A stretch of DNA of 64,000 nt from CAVPKN01 sp963832835. GTDB lineage: Bacteria > Chlamydiota > Chlamydiia > Chlamydiales > JAAKFR01. Positions 54,441 through 63,753 of this stretch are shown here, one piece after another (position 1 is the stretch's first letter; each line of letters opens with the position of its first letter). Under the pieces are notes generated by a model. That model was given only the letters and a program-made list of their open reading frames with translations. It was not told where the DNA came from and made no database searches. The DNA lies in contig CAWHVD010000001.1 of the NCBI GenBank assembly GCA_963832835.1, positions 2,232,001-2,296,000 on the forward strand, written 5' to 3'. The position numbers and the translations under genes were made by a program.

Positions 54441-55562
54441 ATGACACGCATACAGTTTGATGAGGGATTAGGCCTTTTTAAAGAGGGTTCTCTTGAGGAT
54501 TTACAGCGACGCGCTCTGTTAGTGCGCAACCAAAAAAATGATCCCAAGCGGGTCACTTTCGTTCTCGATTCCAACCCTAATTATACGAATGTCTGTAACA
54601 TCGATTGCTCATTTTGCGCTTTTTATCGACATCCAGGAGCAAAAGATTCCTATACAAAGACCATCGAAGAGGTCATGTCCCATATGGAAAAGGCCCGCAG
54701 GGCAGGGCTCAAAACAGTTCTACTGCAAGGTGGAGTCAATGACTCGTTAAAAATTGATTACCACATAGAATTAGTCAAGACAGCACGCGAGCATTTTCCC
54801 GATATCCATCCCCACTTTTTCAGCGCCATCGAGATTTGGAATGCAGCAAGGGTCTCAGATATCACAGTCCAAGAAGCGCTAGAAAAATTATGGCAAGCCG
54901 GATTAAGAACGATCCCAGGTGGCGGGGCTGAAATCTTATCGGAACGTGTCCGCCGCACCATCTCGCCTAAAAAAATGACTCCTGATGGGTGGATCGCATT
55001 TCACCATCTCGCCCATAAAATAGGCTTTAAAACGACTGCTACCATGATGTACGGTCATATTGAAGAGCCCGAAGAGGTTCTAGAGCACCTTGAGTGCTTA
55101 CGTCAACATCAGGATCTGGTACCCGGTTTCGCCAGTTTCATCCCATGGAGCTATAAACGCGATAGGACTTTCCTCAGACGCACAGTGAAAAATTGGGCCG
55201 GTAAAGATGCTTATTTTCGCATACTGGCTTTCTCACGCATATATCTGGATAATTTCGATCATATTGGAGCCTCCTGGTTCAGTGAGGGCAAAGAGATCGG
55301 CATGGAGGCTCTCCATTATGGTGCAGACGACTTTGGAGGGACTATCATGGAAGAGAACGTCCACAGGGCAACCGAATGGATCTGCAAAGCAGATCACAAC
55401 GACATGGTCCAAATGATCCGTGAGTCAGGTTTTGAGCCCGCCCAGCGTGACTCATTCTATCAAGTGATACAGACCTACGAAGGAATCGACCAAGTCGATG
55501 TTCCCCCCGAAGGTCGCGTCACCGAAGCCGACAACCTTCCCGCCCTCGGCATCCTCCGCTAA
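54441..55562 (+). CDS. mqnC: Cyclic dehypoxanthinyl futalosine synthase (menaquinone, futalosine pathway)
   Basis: The 373-residue radical SAM enzyme has the family-specific NPNYTNVCNIDCSFCAFYR with cluster ligands C52, C56, C59, followed by VLLQGGVN and GLRTIPGGGAEIL. MqnC cyclises dehypoxanthine futalosine in the alternative menaquinone pathway used by chlamydiae. The C-terminal ADNLPALGILR is also typical. MqnE shares the fold, but the NYTNVC...CAFYR form favours MqnC. It sits where CT767 lies in C. trachomatis. Confidence 0.9.
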   Translation: MTRIQFDEGLGLFKEGSLEDLQRRALLVRNQKNDPKRVTFVLDSNPNYTNVCNIDCSFCAFYRHPGAKDSYTKTIEEVMSHMEKARRAGLKTVLLQGGVNDSLKIDYHIELVKTAREHFPDIHPHFFSAIEIWNAARVSDITVQEALEKLWQAGLRTIPGGGAEILSERVRRTISPKKMTPDGWIAFHHLAHKIGFKTTATMMYGHIEEPEEVLEHLECLRQHQDLVPGFASFIPWSYKRDRTFLRRTVKNWAGKDAYFRILAFSRIYLDNFDHIGASWFSEGKEIGMEALHYGADDFGGTIMEENVHRATEWICKADHNDMVQMIRESGFEPAQRDSFYQVIQTYEGIDQVDVPPEGRVTEADNLPALGILR

Positions 55563-55579
55563 GGGCCCGTAAAGAAATA

Positions 55580-55618
55580 ATACCATTTCCAGAAAAGAAA
55601 GTCACAAATTGGCACTGT
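55580..55618 (-). repeat. Truncated family A element end
   Basis: About 39 bases (ataccatttccagaaaag... to ggcactgtg) match the right end of family A in inverted orientation. The preceding ctaagggcccgtaaagaaat matches the flank of copy 2 at 9826-9846. The rest of the element is missing. Confidence 0.75.
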
Positions 55619-55623
55619 GGAAC

Positions 55624-56646
55624 TTAGGGTATTTGGTAAAGGGCCTCGAAGAAGGGGGTTTGCACCGCACAAGGACGGGAATACACAGAACGCCACTCGT
55701 GTAATATGGGATAGTCTTCTTGCCGGATCGTGACATCTTCTTGCGGGATATAGCTCACTTTCCATTGTTTCGTATAAAAATGGCCCCGAACTAAGCGATT
55801 AATTTCTGCAAAGTAGTAGGTAATTTGATCCATGCGCATCTCATGAAGGGAACTGATGTTCAGAAATAGATCGACGCTTTTTTGGGGTAGAAGCTGGATT
55901 TGATGTGGCAGTAAAAAACAAATGGAGGACTGCTCCCACTCTTCTTTTATATCTTCAAAGGATCGAAAAGGTCGGAAAGAGAAGATTTTTTTATCAGAAA
56001 AACAATTCTGCAGGTAGGTTTGGGACACATAAAGCGCAGGTGGGATATCGACAATGACATACTGAATGCCGGGGTGCTTTTGTAAGAAGACCGATGCGTT
56101 CCGGCCATAGCCTGCGCCTAATTCCATAACGGTTTTCAGGTTTCCGGCTGCAAACGCAGGAGCCATCGCATAATATTCTAAAATCGAATTGGCCAAATCG
56201 GCACTAATCAGCTTCTTGCTACGGTACACAGGAGGAGGTTTACCAAACTCAAATTCTTCTAATGAGTTTAACAACCCGTCCGTATCCATGCTTTTCACAT
56301 AGTCAAAGAGCATATGCGTATAATAGGTGTGAGTGAACATATACTCTTTGATGATAGTCATATCTTTCCATTCACTCTTCAGCCGGGGAGAACGGATAGC
56401 TAGATGGGCTCTGAGTTTATTCATGAGATAGGTCACTTTAGAGAGATGAGACTTCAAAAATCGGAACTGCCTACCATCTCCCATAAAGGTGAAATAATTG
56501 CAGGCCACGGTATTTCTGAGATTTTCGATCCCTCTATCTTTGAGCTGAGAAATATTTGTCGCATTAAGCTGATCCCATAACTTTGAGGGACGCATGGGCT
56601 CAGGAGCATTCTTGAGCTCTGCAAACATTTCATCGATAACTTGCAT
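55624..56646 (-). CDS. Putative sugar O-methyltransferase
   Basis: The 340-residue protein has an N-terminal helical region and a C-terminal class I methyltransferase domain with the SAM-binding motif VMELGAGYGRNASVFL, then IVDIPPALYVSQTYL and FLNISSLHEM. This layout is that of the putative sugar O-methyltransferase family found near surface-polysaccharide genes. I start at 56646 (MQVIDEMF), where TAAGGAAA, overlapping the miaA stop, gives a good ribosome site; a longer frame to 56685 would overlap miaA by 29 bp. It is probably co-transcribed with miaA. Confidence 0.78.
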   Translation of the reverse strand: MQVIDEMFAELKNAPEPMRPSKLWDQLNATNISQLKDRGIENLRNTVACNYFTFMGDGRQFRFLKSHLSKVTYLMNKLRAHLAIRSPRLKSEWKDMTIIKEYMFTHTYYTHMLFDYVKSMDTDGLLNSLEEFEFGKPPPVYRSKKLISADLANSILEYYAMAPAFAAGNLKTVMELGAGYGRNASVFLQKHPGIQYVIVDIPPALYVSQTYLQNCFSDKKIFSFRPFRSFEDIKEEWEQSSICFLLPHQIQLLPQKSVDLFLNISSLHEMRMDQITYYFAEINRLVRGHFYTKQWKVSYIPQEDVTIRQEDYPILHEWRSVYSRPCAVQTPFFEALYQIP

Positions 56647-56656
56647 CTGAATTTCC

Positions 56657-57691
56657 TTAGTTTCTAGCGTTAAATTCTTGGGCAATCATCTCGGCTGCGA
56701 TCTCAAGATCGTGTACATCCACATTCAACCAACAAAAAAGAGGCTCTTTACGGAACCAAGTGAATTGCCTTTTAGCATAATGGCGCGAAGCTGTTTTGAA
56801 TTTCGTAACAAATTTTTTGTACTCTTTCTCATCTTGGGAGGTTTCAAGAAAATCCAGGCATTGCCGATAACCGATCGCCTGCATGGCAGACGGGTTAGAA
56901 CGAAGACCTTGCCTTTCCAATTCAGTCACTTCTTCGATCAAACCCCTTTCGAGCATCTGCTCGCACCGCGCATCAATGGAGGGGTAAAGGACATTACGCG
57001 GGCGGTGGATAAACCAACAGTGAAAATCAAAATCAGGCACAGGGTGCCCTCTTTTCCACTGATTGTTGCTCACTTTTTCTCCTGTCAGAGTCACGATTTC
57101 CAGTGCACGGATGATTTTATGCCTATCCTTGGACGTAATCGTGGAAGCATAAACTGGGTCGCATTCTTTGAGTTTTTCATAGAGAGGCTCCGAACCAAGC
57201 CGCTCCATTTCCTCTTCAAGCTTCGTACGCAATTCAGGCATCGACGGGGGGCCACTGGGCGGGCCATAAATCAAGGTCCGAAAATAAAACCCCGAACCGC
57301 CGACTACAATCGGGACCTTACCGCGAGCTAAAATCGACTCACAACTCTGGCGAGCCTCATAGTAAAAGTCGACTACATTAAAAGGTTCTTGGATATGACG
57401 GATGTCGATGAGATGATGAGGAACTAGCGCTTGCTCTTCTTTGGTAACCTTAGCAGTCCCGATATCCATTCCACGGTAGACTTGCATTGAGTCAGCCGAG
57501 ATGATTTCTCCTTTAAGCATTTCTGCAAGAAGCAAAGAGAGGGCTGTTTTCCCACAAGCTGTGGGACCAGCTATGAGAATAATTTTTTGAGGTTTATATT
57601 TTTGGAACTCTTTAAGCTTTTTTTCGAGAGGAATAATGGAGCCTAAAGGAGAACGGATCTTTTCTTCACATTCTGGCGTGAAAGCGCACAC
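56657..57691 (-). CDS. miaA: tRNA dimethylallyltransferase
   Basis: The 344-residue enzyme prenylates A37 of tRNAs reading UNN codons. The P-loop GPTACGKTA is at 42-50, followed by GEIISADSMQVYRGMDIGTAK, LIDIRHIQEPFNVVDFY and VVGGSGFY, with the C-terminal RHYAKRQFTWFR. About 33 residues precede the P-loop region, longer than in E. coli, so an internal start is possible. It matches CT766 in position. Confidence 0.95.
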   Translation of the reverse strand: MCAFTPECEEKIRSPLGSIIPLEKKLKEFQKYKPQKIILIAGPTACGKTALSLLLAEMLKGEIISADSMQVYRGMDIGTAKVTKEEQALVPHHLIDIRHIQEPFNVVDFYYEARQSCESILARGKVPIVVGGSGFYFRTLIYGPPSGPPSMPELRTKLEEEMERLGSEPLYEKLKECDPVYASTITSKDRHKIIRALEIVTLTGEKVSNNQWKRGHPVPDFDFHCWFIHRPRNVLYPSIDARCEQMLERGLIEEVTELERQGLRSNPSAMQAIGYRQCLDFLETSQDEKEYKKFVTKFKTASRHYAKRQFTWFRKEPLFCWLNVDVHDLEIAAEMIAQEFNARN

Positions 57692-57706
57692 AAATAATTA
57701 AATGAG

Positions 57707-58039
57707 TTATAAGTGATTAAGCCCTTCTTCTTCAGAAGGATATATTTCTAACACTTGTTGAAATCCAGCCATTTTAATGACCTCCACAACATCATCGTTC
57801 AAGCTACAAGCAACGACTTTTCCTTCCAAATGTTTGAGTTTTTTTGATACAGAAAGCATAAGCCGCATTCCTGCGCTGCTTAAATAATCAACCTCGGCCA
57901 TGTTGAGCATCAACTTAAAATGACCGGCTTCAATGATTGAAGTAATTTTTTTTTCGAGTTGAGGAGATGAGGCTGCATCCAAACGCCCTTTTACTCGAAT
58001 CACAACGACATCACCCTTCTCTTCTACCGTAGCTTCCAT
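57707..58039 (-). CDS. rsbV: Anti-sigma factor antagonist (STAS domain, RsbV-like)
   Basis: The 110-residue STAS protein begins MEATVEEKGDVVVIRVKGRL and has EVDYLSSAGMRLML, with the switch serine at 54/55. In the partner-switching scheme the unphosphorylated form frees a sigma factor from the RsbW kinase. I use the ATG at 58039 because an AAGG ribosome site precedes it and the 36 residues upstream are unlike the family. It corresponds to CT765. Confidence 0.9.
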   Translation of the reverse strand: MEATVEEKGDVVVIRVKGRLDAASSPQLEKKITSIIEAGHFKLMLNMAEVDYLSSAGMRLMLSVSKKLKHLEGKVVACSLNDDVVEVIKMAGFQQVLEIYPSEEEGLNHL

Positions 58040-58109
58040 GAACCTTATCCCAAAAAAGTTAGTGCATTTTTCATTATGGGAACCAAAAACTTTTAATACA
58101 AGCGTTCGC

Positions 58110-59252
58110 TCAAAACGAGACCGACTTATCCAAGCCCACGTGTGCATTCAATTGCATCACATAACTTTTCCATTCAGAAGGTACCTCCGGAAGAGAAGCC
58201 TGTGTTGCTGGTTCCACATGTTTATATTTTAAACTCAGCAAATTTCTGATTGCCTTCTCAGGTTTTTTAAGCATTGCATACAAAGGAAGTAGAAGATTTG
58301 GGCAGGTGTAGTGAGAAACCTGTCTTTTTCTTCTTTTCCATTTAGCTTTTTCTCTCTTCGTGGACGTTAGAGAGTATATTTTTTCTGCACATATGTGGGC
58401 TTTAGCGAAGTTTTTTAGTTCACAATAATTTCCAAAGGCAATAGAGAGATGTTTTATGTGCTGCTGCAATAAAAGCGCTTCTAAGCGCGATTTAGCTGAA
58501 GATAAGAGAGGCAGGCCCAGGAGATTGTCATGAACAATCATACGCTCTTTTTCACGGGCTAAATGATCCAAGCTTGCACCCAAATGATCACCATCTACAG
58601 TAGTGAAATAAACAGCTTCTGACAGTAAATAAATAGGAAATAGCCCAGCACATTTGGCAATGATATCTATATCAAATTCCACAGACAATCTCAGATCAAG
58701 CCCTCCCATCTCTTTGATGAATAGTGTGTTAAACACAATTCCCGGCAAAAGAAAATTATGTCCTGATTGTAAATAGGCAAACACACCATCTGAAGGAGCA
58801 AAGTATCCTCTAGAAAGTTCGGTCTGCGCATTTGTAGTAGGGTACCTAATATCAAACTCTTGATCGATAAGCAGCACTTCTCCCGCACACAATCCAAGTT
58901 CCGGATATTTGGTAAAAAGAGTTAGAACGTGTTCGAAAAAAGAGGGAAGGTAGAAATCATCGTCGGGTAGGAAACAAACATAGGGCGTTGTAACATGCAT
59001 CAATGCTATATGAAAATTGGCCGTTGCCCCTAGATTGGTAGAATGTCGCAGAACCTTAACGCGAGCATCTGATTCCATTAACTCTTTAACTACTTGATCA
59101 GTCTCAGGTCCGGATGCATTATCTGCAATTAATACTTGGAAATTGGCAAAGGATTGAGAAAGAATGCTATAAACAGCTCGCCTGAGGTAGTGGGGCCGTT
59201 TGTATGTAGGGACAATTGCAGTGATTAAAGGCGACTGTGCATGAATGTGCAT
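58110..59252 (-). CDS. Glycosyltransferase family 2
   Basis: The 380-residue protein has a GT-A domain in its first 220 residues: AIVPTYKRPHYLRRAVYSIL, VLIADNASGPETDQVV, and the metal-binding FLPDDDFYLPSFF. The C-terminal 150 residues are helical and unassigned. There is no membrane segment. It would transfer a sugar from a nucleotide donor to an unknown acceptor. It is inserted between rsbV and khpA, which does not match the Chlamydia order I remember, so it may be an addition in this lineage, like the methyltransferase nearby. Confidence 0.88.
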   Translation of the reverse strand: MHIHAQSPLITAIVPTYKRPHYLRRAVYSILSQSFANFQVLIADNASGPETDQVVKELMESDARVKVLRHSTNLGATANFHIALMHVTTPYVCFLPDDDFYLPSFFEHVLTLFTKYPELGLCAGEVLLIDQEFDIRYPTTNAQTELSRGYFAPSDGVFAYLQSGHNFLLPGIVFNTLFIKEMGGLDLRLSVEFDIDIIAKCAGLFPIYLLSEAVYFTTVDGDHLGASLDHLAREKERMIVHDNLLGLPLLSSAKSRLEALLLQQHIKHLSIAFGNYCELKNFAKAHICAEKIYSLTSTKREKAKWKRRKRQVSHYTCPNLLLPLYAMLKKPEKAIRNLLSLKYKHVEPATQASLPEVPSEWKSYVMQLNAHVGLDKSVSF

Positions 59253-59303
59253 AAAAAGCGATCAGTATTCCTAAATTGAAATGCTAACTAGCTGTATGGG
59301 GAT

Positions 59304-59342
59304 GAGCCATTCTCGCTTTACTAGGCTCTGCGAGAATGGCTC
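59304..59342 (-). terminator. Hairpin between khpA and the glycosyltransferase gene
   Basis: A perfect 13-bp stem GAGCCATTCTCGC/GCGAGAATGGCTC with a 13-base loop lies 25 bases after the khpA stop. No T-run follows on either strand, so it is a weak terminator or RNA-stability element. Confidence 0.5.
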
Positions 59343-59366
59343 GATCTATCTACTGATTAGGTGTAG

Positions 59367-59723
59367 CTACACAAGCATCGCTTCTTCTTCTTCGAACTCT
59401 TCGCGATTTTCACTATCTTGGCTGTCTACTTGTACATCGCTGTCTTCTTGCTGGTCGGGATGTCCCTCAGCCACAATACGGCGCGTTTGATCTGGTTGGA
59501 TCAATTCAACTTGCGCCCTACGGCCCAAACGAGTCGCGACAGTACGGACGATCGTGCGTAGCGCGTTGATCGTATTACCCCTTCGACCAATGACTTTACC
59601 GACATCTTCGGCTGCAACGCGAATCTCAATACAAATCTGCTCTTGTTCATCAACTGAAGAAACCGTTACATCCTCGGGTTTAGCAACCAGGTTTTTAATG
59701 ATGTAGGCAACAAAATCTTCCAT
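59367..59723 (-). CDS. khpA: KH-domain RNA-binding protein (KhpA/YlqC)
   Basis: The 118-residue protein has a KH domain over the first 78 residues, with the RNA-binding GxxG loop GRRG at 46-49 (VGKVIGRRGNTINALRT). The unusual part is a very acidic C-terminal tail of about 30 residues (EDSDVQVDSQDSENREEFEE). KhpA proteins bind many RNAs, usually with KhpB. The ATG has no strong ribosome site. Confidence 0.92.
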   Translation of the reverse strand: MEDFVAYIIKNLVAKPEDVTVSSVDEQEQICIEIRVAAEDVGKVIGRRGNTINALRTIVRTVATRLGRRAQVELIQPDQTRRIVAEGHPDQQEDSDVQVDSQDSENREEFEEEEAMLV

Positions 59724-59790
59724 GCTAGTACCTATTTTGAATTAAATGTTGTAGGTTACGTTTTCGAAACTCTCTTCCTTATACCAGAAC

Positions 59791-59911
59791 ATTTTGTAAT
59801 TGTTCAGGCAAACGTTCTTGTTAATGAGTAGCCTCACTTGGTAACTATCCATTCCCGCCTTAATCGAACGTGCCTTTCTTTGGCATTCTGACGACTCGTG
59901 AATAATTACAA
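59791..59911 (-). repeat. Family B inverted-repeat element, copy 5
   Basis: About 121 bp from TTTTGTAATTGTTC to GAATAATTACAAC, the reverse complement of the layout at 15201. It keeps the CTCGTGAAT and TGGTAACTATCCATTCCCGCC segments. It lies in the 430-base gene-free stretch between khpA and cutA. In the remaining part (59912-60153) I see nothing beyond AT-rich sequence. Confidence 0.75.
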
Positions 59912-60153
59912 CACTTTTACGAGAGAGCGTTCCAAAAATACGTGCTTTGCAGGTTAAAGGATCATCGATAAAAAGCAAACCTTTTTAACCTAGATTAAGT
60001 GAAAACCATTTCTCTTGAGATGAAAGATTTTTTTTACATCCAGTACTAATATCAGTGATAGACGCTCTCGGATAAGGGAAACTTCAAGGAAGAAAAACCT
60101 TCCAAAATCCATGAGCAATCTTCGTCCTCTTTTCTGGCCATGGTCTAGTAGTT

Positions 60154-60492
60154 TCAAATCTGCGGGGGAGCTTCTTGAGTATTTTCGGCGACCCATTCTA
60201 AATACTCCTGATGACCCTCAGTGATGGGAAGCGCGAGTATCTCAGGGATCTCGTATTGCGCGTGTTGCAGAATCAAATTTTTTACTTGTTCAAACAAGCT
60301 AGCTCTCGTCTTAAAAATCACTTTACTTTCTTGCACTGTATCCAGTTGGTTATTCCACATGAAGACTGACTCAACCCAAGGAATAATTTGAGCGCACGCC
60401 ACCCACTTTTTCTCGACAAGCATTCTAGCAATATGACGCGCCTCATCGAGGCTTGCGCATGTCCATTGGATCTGAATATATTTTTCATCCAT
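60154..60492 (-). CDS. cutA: CutA-type divalent-cation tolerance protein
   Basis: The 112-residue protein is a full-length CutA: CASLDEARHIARMLVEKKWVACAQIIP, the VFMWNNQLD strand, EIPEILALPITEGHQEYLEW. The family forms trimers resembling PII proteins; its role in metal tolerance is not settled. I start at MDEKYIQIQW (60492), which overlaps the end of the ftsQ-like gene by 8 bp; the longer frame would run far into that gene. It matches CT763. Confidence 0.93.
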   Translation of the reverse strand: MDEKYIQIQWTCASLDEARHIARMLVEKKWVACAQIIPWVESVFMWNNQLDTVQESKVIFKTRASLFEQVKNLILQHAQYEIPEILALPITEGHQEYLEWVAENTQEAPPQI

Positions 60493-61339
60493 TACTTGAA
60501 ATCTTTTGTATATAGGCAACCTCAGGAATCCGCAGATCAATAATCATTTGCTGATCTTGCCTATATAAATGAGACATTTTGAGAATAGAGTAGTAACTCA
60601 GTTGTTGCACACAATTTTTTGGGGTTAGGCGTAAAATCGCCCCCCCCTTGATCGTGATCACGATCTCACGCTTGCCTGCAATCGGGGCCCAGCCCTGAGA
60701 TAGATCCATTCTTTCAATGGTTTCGCATGGAAGCGCTGCATACACCTTCAGCGCTAGGGACAGATACTCACTGAACATCTGACCACCCCATGGATCGGGC
60801 GGAGCATGTTCTCCTAAATAGATGCATGGAAGGCTACGAGGTGAATAAAAAGGTATTATGGGAAAGAAAAATCCACTGGCATCCATGACTGTATTGGTAT
60901 AATCCTCCAGATAGACCCAAGGCTCTCGCAAGGTATAGTCCACGAAAAGAAGATTGGGTTTCATCTTCTTCAGCCGGACATTTTCAATGATATGAGTGGC
61001 AAGCAGCCTCTCTCGGGCCATTTCAAGATCAAATTGGCAAAAGGGAACTGGACAGTCGGTATTTAAATCAAGTGCTTCTGCCAAAAAACCGGTAGGAAGG
61101 GATGAAAACTTCATTCCCGAAGTAACTCCGCTTTGCGATCCTGTCTGGACTATCGCTTGGAGGGGACCTGCTACCAGCTTCACTTGAAGTCCGCGGGCCT
61201 TTGATTGAATAAGATAACCACATAGGGCTAAACCCATGACGAAGGTGGATGACAGCGTGATAACCAACGTCGCCTTCTTCCAACTATATTTGGGCCCAGC
61301 AGTAAAAAAGAGTGCTTTTAGGAGGCTGAGGCCAAACAT
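60485..61339 (-). CDS. ftsQ: FtsQ-like division protein
   Basis: The 284-residue protein has one membrane segment (about 23-46: KKATLVITLSSTFVMGLALC) after a short cytoplasmic start, then a periplasmic part with a POTRA-like stretch (FDLEMARERLLATHIIENVRLKKMKPNLLFVDYTLREPWVYL), including the family's R-x-P region, and an ASGFFF motif as in the FtsQ beta domain. Its position directly behind murC-ddl supports FtsQ. The sequence is diverged, so the symbol is tentative. The start overlaps murC-ddl by 22 bp. Confidence 0.78.
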   Translation of the reverse strand: MFGLSLLKALFFTAGPKYSWKKATLVITLSSTFVMGLALCGYLIQSKARGLQVKLVAGPLQAIVQTGSQSGVTSGMKFSSLPTGFLAEALDLNTDCPVPFCQFDLEMARERLLATHIIENVRLKKMKPNLLFVDYTLREPWVYLEDYTNTVMDASGFFFPIIPFYSPRSLPCIYLGEHAPPDPWGGQMFSEYLSLALKVYAALPCETIERMDLSQGWAPIAGKREIVITIKGGAILRLTPKNCVQQLSYYSILKMSHLYRQDQQMIIDLRIPEVAYIQKISSNG

Positions 61340-63753
61340 CGAACATGTCTCTTTTGTTGCCTACGTCTTTCTAAGGCTAGGATAATCAAGCGGTCCATGA
61401 GTTTCCCTGGCGGTACCCCTTCCCTGTTCCATATTTTGGGAAAAAGGCTTAGTTGTTGAAGCCCGGGTATCGCATTCATTTCAAACATCCAAAACTCACC
61501 TTTTGAATCGAGCAAGAAATCGACACGAGTCATGCCTGTGCAACCAACAGCTTCGTAGGCTCTGCGGGCCAAATCTTTCCCTTTTTCTAAAAGTTCTGGA
61601 GTCAAGGTGGCATCAAGAGCTATTTTTACAGAGTTTTGGCCATATTTTTTCTCATAATCAACAAATGTACCTTCAGCCAATTTTTCACCAGGAGCTGGAA
61701 CGACTATGGGAAAGCTGAAGGTATTTCCCAAAACGGCAAATTCGAGCTCTCGACATCCTACTTTCCCCTCTTCTATCATGACTTGGGTGTCATAACGAAA
61801 CGCTAGAGTAATCGCTGATTCTAGCTCACCTGGAGTGGCGACAGCGGTAATCCCTACGCTCGATCCTAAATGGACCGGCTTGACATAGACAGGGAAAGGA
61901 AGTGCGAATTCAATTTGCCTGAGCAGCACTTGCTTATTTTCCTGCCAATGTAAATACCCAAAGGTGACATCACGTGGTGTTTTAACCCCTCCTAAAGAGG
62001 CCAGTCGCTTGGTTAAGACTTTATCCATGCAAATAGCAGCCGAGCGGTAATCAGGGCCGACGTAAGGTTTGCCTAACATTTCAAAAAATCCTTGAATAGT
62101 TCCATCTTCACCATTTGTGCCATGTAAAATCGGTAAGTACAAATCACAAGCTTCCAATTCACGGGTGATCTGGGGATCTAAAATTGAAAGGGCATGAGGC
62201 GATGCCACTACAGGCTGAGAGGCCTGTAAATCTTCCGCTTCCTTCCCAATGACCCATTTACCCTCTTTATCGATCCCAAAAAACCGTACATTATAAAGCG
62301 ATCTGTCCAGCCAGCCAGCCACAGCACGTGAAGAGCGCATCGATATTTCGTGCTCACACGAAGCACCACCAAAAATCAGCCCCACCTCCATTTTACGCGG
62401 CACCAGCTGCGTCAGCAATTCTCCGTGTAACCGGTTGATATTTCCAGCGCCAATGCATAATAGGACATCGTGGGTCTGTAATACTCTGTTCAGCTCCTCA
62501 CACCTTCCTTCTTTGGACAGATAGGCGCAAGGGACAGTCGAAACCTCCTTGATCTTATTCAGGAGGGTGTAGGCATCAATCCCATCTATGGGGCTTTCAT
62601 GTGCAGAATAGATATCGGTCACCAAAAGAAGATCTGCCATCTCAAAGGCTTTCCCAAACTCTTCCAATAAATCGCGTGTACGGGAATAGCGATGAGGCTG
62701 GAAGACAACTACCAAACGGCGTTCGCGTACTGCGTGCTTCACTGCTTTCAGGGTCTTAGCAATCTCCGTCGGATGATGACCATAATCGTCCACAAATAAG
62801 ATACCATGGGCCTCTCCCCGGATTTCACAGCGGCGTCCGATTCCTGCAAAATCCCTAAAACTGGCACGGATTTTTTCCTCAGGAATACCTAAACGCACTG
62901 CCATCCCAAAGACTGCTGCTGCGTTCAAAGCATTGTACTCTCCTACGAGGGCTAGATCGATAGCAGTATACGTTTGTCCAGCGAAATGGAGATCGAAAAT
63001 GGAATGCCATCCTTGCTGTGCATAATTGCTGATGGTTAAAGCATTATGACAACCAAAACCGTAAGAGGTCCCTCTGCCTGCTGACAATGCGCGCAAGACA
63101 GGATCATCTCCGCAATAAAAAAGCAGCTTTTCGTTGTCCACTTGATTAAAGAAGGTATGAAAATCCTTGTTCAAAGCTTCTGCAGATTGATAATGATCCA
63201 AATGCTCGGGCTCAATATTGGTGATGATTGCTCCGTATGGATGGTATTTCAGAAAGGTCCCATCACTTTCATCGGCTTCAGCAACAAAATATTTCCCAGA
63301 ACCTTTCTTCCCATTGATCCCTGATAATATCATTCCTCCAACTGCGAATGTGGGGTCCATTCCCCCTTCAATCAGGACAGTTGTCAATAACGACGTGGTA
63401 GTTGTCTTACCGTGAGTACCGGCAATTGCTAGAGCGTGATGGCCACCCATCAACTGAGCGAGCAAATCAGAACGGTGCAGCATAGGACATTGCAACGCAA
63501 GCGCTGCGCTGTACTCAGGGTTATTTTCCTGGATTTGGGAATTGAAGACTACCGTATCTCCAGCAGAGATATGGACGGCTGCATGCCCGGTACTGACAAC
63601 TGCACCTTTTTGGATGAGCCTGTCTGTGTTATCGCTCGAAGCAAGATCGCTTCCCGATACAGGTATCTGTTGATCCAGCAAGATACGCGCAAGTGCGCTC
63701 ATGCCGATCCCGCCAATGCCGATGAAATGGTATTTTTTGAGTGTAGGGTTCAT
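61318..63753 (-). CDS. murC-ddl: Bifunctional UDP-MurNAc-L-alanine ligase / D-Ala-D-Ala ligase
   Basis: The 811-residue fusion has MurC at 1-455, with the N-terminal GIGGIGMSALA site and ATP loop AGTHGKTTTTSLL (111-123), and D-Ala-D-Ala ligase at 456-811, with VGLIFGGASCEHEISMRS, GTNGEDGTIQGFFE, PVYVKPVHLGSSVGI and the C-terminal FEMNAIPGLQQLS. The enzyme adds L-Ala to UDP-MurNAc and joins two D-Ala residues. This fusion is characteristic of Chlamydiae and is the clearest lineage marker here. The start overlaps the murG stop by ATGA (63750-63753). Confidence 0.96.
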   Translation of the reverse strand: MNPTLKKYHFIGIGGIGMSALARILLDQQIPVSGSDLASSDNTDRLIQKGAVVSTGHAAVHISAGDTVVFNSQIQENNPEYSAALALQCPMLHRSDLLAQLMGGHHALAIAGTHGKTTTTSLLTTVLIEGGMDPTFAVGGMILSGINGKKGSGKYFVAEADESDGTFLKYHPYGAIITNIEPEHLDHYQSAEALNKDFHTFFNQVDNEKLLFYCGDDPVLRALSAGRGTSYGFGCHNALTISNYAQQGWHSIFDLHFAGQTYTAIDLALVGEYNALNAAAVFGMAVRLGIPEEKIRASFRDFAGIGRRCEIRGEAHGILFVDDYGHHPTEIAKTLKAVKHAVRERRLVVVFQPHRYSRTRDLLEEFGKAFEMADLLLVTDIYSAHESPIDGIDAYTLLNKIKEVSTVPCAYLSKEGRCEELNRVLQTHDVLLCIGAGNINRLHGELLTQLVPRKMEVGLIFGGASCEHEISMRSSRAVAGWLDRSLYNVRFFGIDKEGKWVIGKEAEDLQASQPVVASPHALSILDPQITRELEACDLYLPILHGTNGEDGTIQGFFEMLGKPYVGPDYRSAAICMDKVLTKRLASLGGVKTPRDVTFGYLHWQENKQVLLRQIEFALPFPVYVKPVHLGSSVGITAVATPGELESAITLAFRYDTQVMIEEGKVGCRELEFAVLGNTFSFPIVVPAPGEKLAEGTFVDYEKKYGQNSVKIALDATLTPELLEKGKDLARRAYEAVGCTGMTRVDFLLDSKGEFWMFEMNAIPGLQQLSLFPKIWNREGVPPGKLMDRLIILALERRRQQKRHVRCLASAS

